Assembly: GCA_029212405.1 (NCBI GenBank)
Contig: JARGNR010000062.1
Location: 1-33,920, forward strand
Reading direction: 5' to 3'
Length of the DNA: 33,920 bases
Origin: Saprospiraceae bacterium
Lineage (GTDB): Bacteria; Bacteroidota; Bacteroidia; Chitinophagales; Saprospiraceae
In this document: one piece after another, positions 26,135 to 33,787 of the stretch
How positions within the stretch are numbered: the stretch's first letter is position 1
Layout of the letters: the number at the start of each line of letters is the position of its first letter
Program-made: the position numbers and the translations under genes
Notes under the pieces: model-generated
What the model was told of the DNA's origin: nothing
Databases searched by the model: none
The model's input: only the letters and a program-made list of their open reading frames with translations

Positions 26135-26764
26135 TTAATCTGCACAATGTTTCATATATGAAGTATCACTTAACCTTTTAATTATTTTTTTTCCTGATTC
26201 TTTCTGGTAAAGAAATGAAACGCCTCCGCTTACACCAGATAAATTTATTTTATTAAGATATTCTATATCCAATTCTAACCATAAAGCATTAAATAAACTT
26301 AAGGTATCTCCATGTGAAATGAGAATTATGTTTTCTTCCTCATCATGCAATATCTTGTTATAAAATGGTAATAATCTATTCCACACATCGCTTCTTGATT
26401 CAGCATCACTGAAACACTTATCATAAACCGTTACTTCTTCACTTTCAATATTTTCTCTTAACCACTTTACTGATTTTCCTATAGCTCTTCCTAGGCTTCT
26501 TTCTTTTAAAACATCAGTTGTAATAATTTTTACATCTAAAATTTCACCAATGATTTCTGAAGTTTGTATTGTCCGTAAAAGTGATGAACTATAAATCAAA
26601 TACTTTTTACCCTTGAGTTCTGATTTTAAGTTATTTGCAATATTTACCGCTTGTTGTTTACCTTTTTGAGTTAATTCCCAATCTGTCCAAGAACCTATCA
26701 TCCCATTCGTATGATGAATTGATTCAGGATGTTGAATCGTAATTATATTTTTTATTCTATACAT
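26135..26764 (-). CDS. Histidine phosphatase superfamily protein with altered RHG motif
   Basis: The protein has 209 residues with the layout of the phosphoglycerate-mutase-like superfamily. It contains IITIQHPES (H12), DWELTQKGKQQA, a strand to SSSLLRTIQTSEIIGE (R64), LKERSLGRAIGK (E88) and ILISHGDTLSLFNALW (H151). The catalytic histidine, second arginine, acid and distal histidine are in place, but the first motif, normally R-H-G, reads Q-H-P. The lost arginine usually holds the phosphate, so activity may be altered. CAAATATA at 26805-26812 (TATATTTG on the gene strand) is an exact -7 box 40 bases upstream. Substrate unknown. Confidence 0.85.
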   Translation of the reverse strand: MYRIKNIITIQHPESIHHTNGMIGSWTDWELTQKGKQQAVNIANNLKSELKGKKYLIYSSSLLRTIQTSEIIGEILDVKIITTDVLKERSLGRAIGKSVKWLRENIESEEVTVYDKCFSDAESRSDVWNRLLPFYNKILHDEEENIILISHGDTLSLFNALWLELDIEYLNKINLSGVSGGVSFLYQKESGKKIIKRLSDTSYMKHCAD

Positions 26765-26804
26765 TTTCTAGTATCAAAAATTTATCCTGTAGTTTTGACT
26801 AATG

Positions 26805-26812
26805 CAAATATA
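26805..26812 (-). promoter_or_regulatory. Candidate -7 box of the histidine phosphatase gene
   Basis: Plus-strand CAAATATA is TATATTTG on the gene strand, an exact TAnnTTTG, about 40 bases before ATG 26764. No matching -33 element was seen. Confidence 0.4.
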
Positions 26813-26890
26813 ATGACTTGCTTTTAGTGCCCGATTTTTTCAATTCTCAATAAGTCTTCTTTGTTTTCTTGCCTCTGACATCAAAGAATA

Positions 26891-26914
26891 TTGATCGGTA
26901 GACCAATAGGAAGC
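26891..26914. repeat. Dispersed short repeat, copy A
   Basis: The sequence GATCGGTAGACCAATAGGAAG is a near match to a second copy at about 30562-30583, which has a C for the central A and lacks one A. Both copies lie upstream of minus-strand genes. Confidence 0.45.
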
Positions 26915-26962
26915 TCAAATGACACCCAGTTTTAGGCATTCGCATTGTTATGCTTTTAGATT

Positions 26963-27799
26963 TCACGTTCCTAAATCTAAATCCCAATTTTTGAATATAC
27001 CTCTATCTAAGTTAAACCAATTATCAAGAATATAACAGTTCTCATATTCCCCTTCATCGTAAAGTCTAACTAGTTTATTTTGGTATTTAAATTCTACTTT
27101 TTGAATTCTATCTTTAAATGCACCTTGTTAAAAATCAGACATAAAATAGCTAATCAATGGATCGGAGTACCAATTATTTTCAGAATTGTTATAGGACACT
27201 GGCTCTTGTTTATAGCAATTGCTTAATATATAACTTTCTCTTTCTGCGATCAGACATTTCTTTTCAAAACTACTTTTCCTCTCTTTATTTATATCGTCTT
27301 GAATTTCATTATGCGAATAATACTGCCCCAATGCAGAATGTTGGTATTCTTTCTCACCAATTCTACTAAACAAATTATCAAAATATACTTTTGTCCAATG
27401 ATTTAAATCTTTGAATTGAATAGTTACTTCATCATAGTAATAAATGCAAAGCTTACAATAATTTTCTGTTAACCTCCCATCATAAATTTCTAGATAATCT
27501 GGTCTGTCTTCATGAGTCCAGATAGTCCAAATTGTGTAATCCTCATTATCTCTTATATAATCAAGAATTTCTGTCAAATATATCGCTCTAATAGGAGTAG
27601 TTTCAAAAACAATAGAATTCGAAAACTCACATAATTCGAAAATAAACATTCCCGTCCAAGAGTTTGAAATCCGTTTACTATATTCTTTATAACCTTCATT
27701 AAAAAATAATAAATTCTTTATATGCTCATAGTCCTTTAATCCTATTTTCCCTTCTCCCTTTTTCTTGAATCTTATATTATAATGAGTGTAACTTGCCAT
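26963..27799 (-). pseudogene. Hypothetical protein, probably interrupted by in-frame TAA
   Basis: From ATG 27799 the frame gives 223 residues, then a TAA at 27128-27130. The same frame then continues with no stop for 54 codons to a TGA at 26963-26965, and that tail reads like protein (FKDRIQKVEFKYQNKLVR, LYDEGEYENCYILDNWF). The first 223 residues have no signal peptide and no recognised family; they are rich in Tyr, Trp and acidic residues (DYTIWTIWTHEDRPDYLEIYDGR, TVQFKDLNHW-like strand). By chance, a 54-codon open tail is uncommon at this base composition, but one case among this many genes is not impossible. If the tail is unrelated, the gene is simply 27128-27799 and intact. Confidence 0.5.
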
Positions 27800-27919
27800 T
27801 TTGATTTCGTGCTTTTATTGGATCTTCTTGTTGATTTCTAATGGTTTGACTATACCAAAATCCCGAAGGGCATTGTGCATAGGTATTTTTCTCTTCTGGT
27901 TCAACAAATCATTTAGTCC

Positions 27920-28336
27920 TTAAAATTCAATTAAGTCGTTCTGATAATATTTGAGAATTGTTTTCTCCCAAAACTTAAAGTTCATCAAGCTCATTGTTCC
28001 TGCTGGATACCAATTCCCGTCATCTACATTTTTTATTTCAAACGTCCATTTGTATTCTTCTCCACTTCTCAAATATACTTTTAGTCGTCCAAGCGTAGAC
28101 ATTCCAAATCCAAGATAATCCAAGAGTTCATTTATTCCATCTTCATCATTGTTAAAATGAAAATGCCAAGCTCCAAAATGAACCGTATTTTCTCTTTCAC
28201 CTTGTTGAATGAAAATTTCAAATCCATTATCGTCTTTGGGTAGAATTTTCATTTCATACTTATTCACAATCCTGAACTCGACTTCAGGATATCTTTCTTC
28301 TAATTGCTCCGATATTAGTTTGATTAAATCGTTCAT
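27920..28336 (-). CDS. Small hypothetical protein
   Basis: The protein has 138 residues with no signal peptide. It starts with a helix (MNDLIKLISEQLEERYPEVEFRI) and then alternates strands (NGFEIFIQQGE, VHFGAWHFHF, LKVYLRSGEEYKWTFEIK). The end is PAGTMSLMNFKFWEKTILKYYQNDLI. This small alpha/beta fold resembles proteins found as immunity partners of bacterial toxins, but no toxin is nearby and the link is inference. It lies 120 bases upstream of the previous hypothetical gene on the same strand. Confidence 0.65.
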   Translation of the reverse strand: MNDLIKLISEQLEERYPEVEFRIVNKYEMKILPKDDNGFEIFIQQGERENTVHFGAWHFHFNNDEDGINELLDYLGFGMSTLGRLKVYLRSGEEYKWTFEIKNVDDGNWYPAGTMSLMNFKFWEKTILKYYQNDLIEF

Positions 28337-28456
28337 TTTTTTTCTGCATAAGTCCGAGTTTGACGCTTAAATATTTGTGAATGAAATTGAATTCATATAT
28401 CGATCATGATGCTCAATTCCCTCAGATAGTGCTCAATAAATACACCCACAGATACC

Positions 28457-28741
28457 CTAACACCTAAAGAGATTTTTTCGTTTTATACCCATTGAAAATT
28501 TTAAATTTGATAGGTAGGAATACCTAAACACAACCACATAAAAGAAGCTTGTCCCTACATGATTATCGACAACCAGTTGATTTAAAACAGGATTTGCATA
28601 AATCTTCAAAGAACTGCTTGTATATCCAATCAAATTAAACAAACACAGGGCTTTTACATCTGCTACATTCTCACAAGCACTCCCATTGCCATACAATGAA
28701 GTGGGTTTGCCACTCGCGGTCCGCAATGAACTACTTACCGT
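28457..28741 (-). pseudogene. Remnant of a T9SS-secreted protein C-terminus
   Basis: An open frame without a good start (only a TTG at 28726) runs from after a TGA at 28742-28744 to a TAG at 28457. It contains SGKPTSLYGNGSACENVADV and then SSSLKIYANPVLNQLVVDN, which matches the beginning of a T9SS type A sorting domain (xIYPNPVxNxL). After VVDN the sequence turns into an unstructured hydrophobic tail, so the domain is broken as well. It lies directly downstream of the GH39-like gene but is not its continuation. It looks like a decayed end of a lost secreted protein. Confidence 0.55.
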
Positions 28742-28762
28742 TCAGTTTGACACTCAGACTAT

Positions 28763-30487
28763 CTATTCCTCAAAGAAAAGCGTGATCTGAAAAGCCCTAT
28801 TCGGCTGTATCCATATATTTTTAAGGGCTTTCGAGTCCACAATTTCCTTTATGTCTACTCCATCATCCATCACTGTTTTCACAATGGCCCGTTTAACCGT
28901 ATCCTCGATATTTAGTGTCGCTTTCATATTGGAGAAATCATTTCGAAAGGCACCAAGAATAATAACTTGGCCTTGAGGATTTTCTCCAGCCAGCACATGC
29001 ATGTTCGCCTGGTAAGGAACCTTGTATGTAAGGTACTTATCTGGGTCTACAGGAATCAAATCAGCCATTTCATTCCATAGTTTATGGGCATGTGCAAGAG
29101 GTTTGTAGGTCCCATCGCCATTTAATAAACCAATGCCCGCCGTTCCAAAACTATTGGGAGAACTATTCACAATACCCGTGCTGTCTTCTTTGACCATAAT
29201 TGGAAAACCAGCACCACCAGGAATATACGGTCCATCGCTGCCACGGTTGTAATAGGTCATATGCAGATTGGGTAGCTTTTGAAAACCGATCCAAAGGGAA
29301 GTGGCAATGGATGCTCCTTTGGCAATTAAGGTATTGGATACCTCCAATCCATCGGAAAGCGTTGTTTTATTGTCGAACCGAATGGCATACTCCGTTATCA
29401 TTTGTTGAGTTTCTGTGTACCCAATGCGGTCCAGATGTTCTTGAATATGGACATAGTTCTTTTCATAATCTTCAGGATGGTCCGAATAGACATTCCAACA
29501 AATAAAGTCCATAGGCACCTCATTGGCTTGCACATAGTCGAAGAACAACTTTATCCAACGTTGATTAAACGGGAAAGGATTATCCTTATCAATTGGGCCT
29601 TCACCTCCCAATGGATTCCAGATCGCCGGTCCACCAATTTTTATGTTGGGATAGCGATTTTTTATGGCCTTGGCGCACGTTTCAAACAATTGATAAAACT
29701 CCAAAGGAGTACCGTCCCATTCATAATTGGTAAACGTTGTATTCAGGAATTCCTCATCCGAAATGTGTGGTGAAACATCCGAGGGCACAGTGTTTATGGA
29801 TTGAATATTGGGTTCATTCCAAAATTCTACATGTATTTTTTTGTTTGCTGAAAGGTCCCATTGTTTAAGAAAATGATCCAGAAATTCTATAAATAATTGC
29901 GGTTGAACTTCTTTGCTGATCTGTGCTATATTGGGCCAAAAGTTGACAGGATTATCTGGATTCAATTGATACCCTTCTAAAGGCATGCCCTTATAGGGAG
30001 CCCAGGAAGCCATGTTCCTCCAGCTTTGTCCCAGCCTAAGATGAATATCGAAGTCTCCATCTTTGATCTTTGCGACTTGTTTGTCAGTTTCTGCCCAATA
30101 ATAGTTTTTAGGATCGATAGGATCTGGGATGTCTCCACTTCCATCATATGGAAAATAATTCATCATATCTCCAGCACCGAAAAAATCACTTACCCGTATA
30201 ATATTCACCCCAATGTCCTGATATTGTTGGGTTACATCTTTAAATCCATAACTTGGTCCTTCTGTGTCTGGCCAAAAAGCTCCAGGACCTGCATTCACTC
30301 CAAAAAGGGGCTTAAACTTCTCGGGAATCACATTTTGATCCTCTTTTTCAGCTGGTAAGGGAGTTTTTGCGCTATTCTGATCTGTATCGAGATTTGTTTC
30401 CGTTCGGTTTGAACAAGAACTCATTATAGCAATTAACAAGGTAAAACAAAGGAGTATTGCTAAGTTTATTTTTTTATTGAAGTTCAT
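28763..30487 (-). CDS. GH39-like glycoside hydrolase, lipoprotein
   Basis: The protein has 574 residues. The N-terminus (MNFNKKINLAILLCFTLLIAIMSSC) is a lipoprotein signal with the lipid cysteine at residue 25. A clan GH-A (beta/alpha)8 barrel follows: FGVNAGPGAFWPD (about 62-74), INIIRVSDF-like strand, VEFWNEPN with the probable acid/base Glu225, GGPAIWNP, DFICWNVYSDHPEDY, and MITEYAIRF with the probable nucleophile Glu366. A C-terminal beta domain of about 110 residues closes it. The order and spacing fit GH39 (beta-xylosidase and iduronidase family), but neighbouring GH-A families cannot be excluded. There is no SusC/SusD pair beside it. Confidence 0.82.
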   Translation of the reverse strand: MNFNKKINLAILLCFTLLIAIMSSCSNRTETNLDTDQNSAKTPLPAEKEDQNVIPEKFKPLFGVNAGPGAFWPDTEGPSYGFKDVTQQYQDIGVNIIRVSDFFGAGDMMNYFPYDGSGDIPDPIDPKNYYWAETDKQVAKIKDGDFDIHLRLGQSWRNMASWAPYKGMPLEGYQLNPDNPVNFWPNIAQISKEVQPQLFIEFLDHFLKQWDLSANKKIHVEFWNEPNIQSINTVPSDVSPHISDEEFLNTTFTNYEWDGTPLEFYQLFETCAKAIKNRYPNIKIGGPAIWNPLGGEGPIDKDNPFPFNQRWIKLFFDYVQANEVPMDFICWNVYSDHPEDYEKNYVHIQEHLDRIGYTETQQMITEYAIRFDNKTTLSDGLEVSNTLIAKGASIATSLWIGFQKLPNLHMTYYNRGSDGPYIPGGAGFPIMVKEDSTGIVNSSPNSFGTAGIGLLNGDGTYKPLAHAHKLWNEMADLIPVDPDKYLTYKVPYQANMHVLAGENPQGQVIILGAFRNDFSNMKATLNIEDTVKRAIVKTVMDDGVDIKEIVDSKALKNIWIQPNRAFQITLFFEE

Positions 30488-30561
30488 TTTTTGAGGTTAT
30501 ATGATGTGAGAATATCTTGTCGTTCTATTTTGAAATTGTTGCTTACGTGCTAACAAATCGA

Positions 30562-30583
30562 TCGGTCGACCATAGGAAGTCTG
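30562..30583. repeat. Dispersed short repeat, copy B
   Basis: The sequence GATCGGTCGACCATAGGAAG nearly matches copy A at 26891-26914 and contains a perfect 8-bp palindrome GGTCGACC. It lies about 75 bases upstream of the GH39-like gene. Confidence 0.45.
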
Positions 30584-30731
30584 ATAGCATGAGCTATTGT
30601 AGCATTTAGAGTCTTCATTCGTCGGGCCGATTCGTAAATCTTAACTTCTTAAAAGTAATAGAATTTCCTATACTTTTTGAATCTATCATTAGAATGATCT
30701 AGACTACTTTTAAAACCTCATTTTATTCTGT

Positions 30732-30786
30732 TGAAAAAAGAGCAGATTTACTACGACCACATAAATAATGGACTCTACTCTTTTCA
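30732..30786 (-). terminator. Possible terminator of the RNA-repair operon
   Basis: TGAAAAAAGAGCAG (30732-30745) and CTACTCTTTTCA (30775-30786) form an imperfect stem with two bulged bases and one G-T pair. It lies 33 bases beyond the stop of the HD-Pnk gene. On the minus strand the second arm supplies a T run. Confidence 0.4.
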
Positions 30787-30818
30787 GGTGGATATAGGAA
30801 GAATTTAAAAATGCCGCA

Positions 30819-31997
30819 TCATGACAAAGGTGTGATGCTTTCATCATGGTCGGTTAAAGACATCTTTTCACCTTCTATAATATACTCAACTTCATGCGCC
30901 TCTTTGAAATCAGGCATTTCTAGTTTTCCTATCAATTTATGAATGACATTTTCAGGCACTTTATGTTCTCTGTCTGAATTTTGTTTTAATAGTGTTTTGT
31001 AAGGTACTTCTATATAAATGATTTTGACCCTTGCATGGTAATCCGTAAAGAGACCAATCCACCTACTTCTCATATCTCTTGTTATATTGGTGGCATTGAA
31101 AACAAAAGATGTCTTAGCTCTAAGGTATTCTTTCGCTTTTTCTTTTGCTAATTGAATCACCTGACCATTTCCTTTTTTGTCATTTGGAAAAATCTTGTGT
31201 TCTCTGCGGATATCATCCAATGAAAGAACAGGTTGATCTAAGTTCTTTTTAATATACGTATCTTTTCCACTACCAGGCAATGCACACATCACTGTAACGG
31301 TGCATTTTAAATCATCAAAAGGAGCATAGTCAACATACGCATCGCGTCGATTAAAATAGAGGAATCTCCCATACTTTGATTTAAACTCCTTCCTATTTTG
31401 AAAACAGTGATTATCTATACAAAGCTCTTTGAACAAATCTATTTTTAAAAGAATATCCTCTTGATCCTGGCATTTTCTTCCCAGAACATCAGCAGTTGCA
31501 AGCATGGACAATAGTCGGTTATGAACAACCGTACTTGAATAAATTACTTCTTTATCTGGATTCTCCTTAGAAATTGCCCAAAGTGGCAGACCATGTAATC
31601 GAACAAGTTTGCAAATCTGTTCTCGGATTTGAAATGGCACATTAAATTGAGAATACAAGAGTTGTCGAGTTGTATATTCCCCCTTTTTGGCATGTCTGGG
31701 TGATACAATTCTCACTTCCCCGCCAATTTCTTCTTCTGTTGTGGTAGACCTTTTTTCAATATCATGAAACAGGGCAGAAGTTAATAGAATGTGTTTATCC
31801 TGTTCTGAAAGTGTTTGGTATTCAGGAAGCTTCATTAACTCATCCGTTACCATTTTTGTATGGATATACACATCACCTTCAGCATGCCAAATAGGGTCTT
31901 GTTGGACACCTTTCATGTCATCAATCCAACTGTAAGAATTGGATAAATCATTCCAATCCAAGGCTGTATCAATTTGATATTTTGGAAACTTCCACAT
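30819..31997 (-). CDS. HD-Pnk: bifunctional RNA/DNA end-healing enzyme (HD phosphoesterase + polynucleotide 5'-kinase)
   Basis: From ATG 31997 the protein has 392 residues. The N-terminal half is an HD-type phosphohydrolase with IHTKMV (H46), LFHDIEKR (H78, D79), SPRHAKKGE (H102), RLHGLPLW (H135) and ATADVLGR (D170). The C-terminal half is a P-loop kinase: CALPGSGKDTY (K245 in the Walker A lysine position), LSLDDIRREHKI, NATNITRDMRSRW, and a DREHKVPENVIHKLIGKLEMP lid segment. This is the domain order of HD-Pnk, known from Runella slithyformis, which removes 2',3'-cyclic or 3' phosphates and phosphorylates 5'-OH ends. The start is set by a TAATG overlap with the upstream RNA ligase; an upstream GTG at 32030 is less likely. 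Confidence 0.92.
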   Translation of the reverse strand: MWKFPKYQIDTALDWNDLSNSYSWIDDMKGVQQDPIWHAEGDVYIHTKMVTDELMKLPEYQTLSEQDKHILLTSALFHDIEKRSTTTEEEIGGEVRIVSPRHAKKGEYTTRQLLYSQFNVPFQIREQICKLVRLHGLPLWAISKENPDKEVIYSSTVVHNRLLSMLATADVLGRKCQDQEDILLKIDLFKELCIDNHCFQNRKEFKSKYGRFLYFNRRDAYVDYAPFDDLKCTVTVMCALPGSGKDTYIKKNLDQPVLSLDDIRREHKIFPNDKKGNGQVIQLAKEKAKEYLRAKTSFVFNATNITRDMRSRWIGLFTDYHARVKIIYIEVPYKTLLKQNSDREHKVPENVIHKLIGKLEMPDFKEAHEVEYIIEGEKMSLTDHDESITPLS

Positions 31998-32797
31998 TAT
32001 GTAGTACTTAGATATGAATACCCTAACCAATTGTATTTTTGGTAGTCTATCAACTCAGCTTTTTTCCAAGTTTTTGTCCAGTGTACATCAGTTTTTACAT
32101 GTGATTTACGCACGAGTTTAAAGAGGTTATTGAATTCGTTTGGAGAAACATTAATTTCACCTTGATTCGTTCTGAAAGAAGTTGAATTCCTAATTACAAA
32201 GCCCTCCGAACACGATTTGTTTGTTTCTGGATCATATCCTCCTAATAGACCTGGAGAATTGACACTTTCTTCCCATGTCATGCCGAGGTTGGCTGTCAGC
32301 CATTGTGAGAGGATTTTATTTTCGTCTTCAGTTGCTACAAATAAATCCTTTAATTCAGTTTTAATTTGAATTTCAGGGACTACCGGAAAGTCAAGTAGGT
32401 TTGCATAGAAATTGACTTCTTCCCAAGATAACCAAGTGCCTTTTTCTCTTACTGCAAATACGTAAAAATAGGATTCAAGTTTTGAATACCCGATGGAATG
32501 CACTCCATACATATTCTCACCAAAAATCTCTAAATCATTTAAATCACTTTTAATTAATTGCCATCTTTCAATTAAAGGTTTGTCCCAAGGATGTTGAGTT
32601 GGGGCTGTATGTGACCTCGCAAATACTCCATGTTTATTAAAGCAATTATTTTGACCATCCAATTTTTCAGTTAGAATTAATTTATCCATTTTAGCAAACG
32701 ATGAAACATACCCATTGGGCATAAATCTATCATCGGATGTTGTACCCAAACTTATTTGAGCATGTAGACTCCGACAATATTTCTTGGATTCATTCAT
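31997..32797 (-). CDS. ATP-dependent RNA ligase
   Basis: The protein has 266 residues. The nucleotidyltransferase motifs are all visible: motif I EKLDGQN (nucleophile K45), motif Ia FARSH (R61), motif III EIFGENMYGVH (about 90-100), motif IIIa YFYVFAVREKGTW, motif IV EGFVIR (E198) and motif V FKLVRKSH (K227, K231). This is the Rnl2-like RNA_ligase family, whose members adenylate a 5'-phosphate end and seal it to a 3'-OH. The gene overlaps the HD-Pnk gene by one base. Together they would heal and seal broken tRNA or other RNA. Its ATG is 44 bases from the stop of the WD40 gene upstream, so all three may share a transcript. Confidence 0.92.
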   Translation of the reverse strand: MNESKKYCRSLHAQISLGTTSDDRFMPNGYVSSFAKMDKLILTEKLDGQNNCFNKHGVFARSHTAPTQHPWDKPLIERWQLIKSDLNDLEIFGENMYGVHSIGYSKLESYFYVFAVREKGTWLSWEEVNFYANLLDFPVVPEIQIKTELKDLFVATEDENKILSQWLTANLGMTWEESVNSPGLLGGYDPETNKSCSEGFVIRNSTSFRTNQGEINVSPNEFNNLFKLVRKSHVKTDVHWTKTWKKAELIDYQKYNWLGYSYLSTT

Positions 32798-32841
32798 GTT
32801 AATTTTTCTAGCTTATCGTTTATATTTTTTAATTAGTTCAA

Positions 32842-33787
32842 TCAATATTGCTGCTCAGAAAGCCTGTTGAGGTTTCTGTCCCAGAATATGATTTTTCCAT
32901 TATCATCTGTTGTAACCAATTTACTAGCATTTTCATTCCAATCAATTCCCCAAAGAAGATTTTTAGTAGTTTCAGCAGCTATCAAATCTCCTTTTCTGTT
33001 CCAAAGTCGGACCTTTTCACTGGCAGTTGCTAAGACATCCCCATCGCTTGACCACGCCATATTTCGATATTCAGCTTTACTTTCTTCAATTGATTTTATT
33101 CTATCCCCATCACGTGTCCAATATTGCAATAAAGGCGGATAGTGCTCTACAAAGTCTCCATAATCCCCCGTCACAAAGAATGTTCCGTCTGGGTGCCAAG
33201 CCACACAAAGCATCAATACCTCTATTTCTTCATCCATACATTGTGATATATTCACCAACCGCTACTATGAGGTTTTTAGTTGGATGCCAGTCCAAACCAA
33301 TGATTCCCTTCTGTTTTGTGTCCACTTTCTTTATAAAAGTACCATTTTCATTATATAGAGTGATATGTCCATCATAATCACCAACAGCTAATAAATCTCC
33401 AGAATGATTCCACCCTATTGCTCTGGCTCCATACTTACATACGCTGTCTAATTGTATGCTTTGTTCTGTATCCAAATTGAAAATGGTCGAATTTGACTTC
33501 CCGTCTTGTACGGATATGGCCAACTTATTTTCAGTTGGATGCCACTTGGTCTTGGTAATCGTTCCTTTATAAGGATACTTTTTTAGCTGTGGGAAATTAC
33601 TTAAAGAAAATAGTCCTAAAAAAGAATCGTTGGAACCCCCTACCGCGATTTGATCTTTACTAGGGTGCCAGTCTACAGCCCAAAAAGACCATTGTTTCTC
33701 TTGCTCTAATTCTTTACTTTCTTCTTTTTGGATTGGTTTACATCCCAAAATTGTATTGAGTACTATAAGTATAAAAAATATTCTCAT
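32842..33787 (-). pseudogene. WD40 seven-bladed lipoprotein, interrupted by a one-base frameshift
   Basis: The first reading frame starts at ATG 33787 (MRIFFILIVLNTILGC, lipoprotein signal) and has four WD40-like blades (AVDWHP, KTKWHP, AIGWNHSG, GLDWHP), then stops at a TGA at 33230 after EYITMYG. The next frame supplies blades five to seven (CVAWHP, NMAWSSDG, GIDWNENA) down to the TAG-type end at 32842. The frames join if one G of a GG pair at about 33234-33235 is removed, giving exactly seven blades. It is either a frameshifted gene or a sequencing error. The intact protein would be a periplasmic or surface propeller of about 315 residues. CAAAACTA at 33873-33880 is a possible -7 box. Confidence 0.8.

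Larger units (their letters stand above)
30488..30818. other. Intergenic region with a repeat copy and a possible terminator
   Basis: No gene is seen between the GH39-like gene and the HD-Pnk gene. It holds copy B of a short dispersed repeat (about 30562-30583) and an imperfect dyad at 30732-30786 downstream of the RNA-repair genes. The promoter of the GH39-like gene must also be here but was not recognised. Confidence 0.5.

Noticed and set aside
821-27130. Reassigned stop codon (TAG or TAA read as an amino acid)
   Set aside because: Many other genes here end properly in TAA or TAG without meaningful extensions, so a changed code does not fit.
27816-27919. 34-codon in-frame open tail after the stop of the 138-residue protein
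   Set aside because: The length is within chance expectation at this base composition, so it was not called an interruption.
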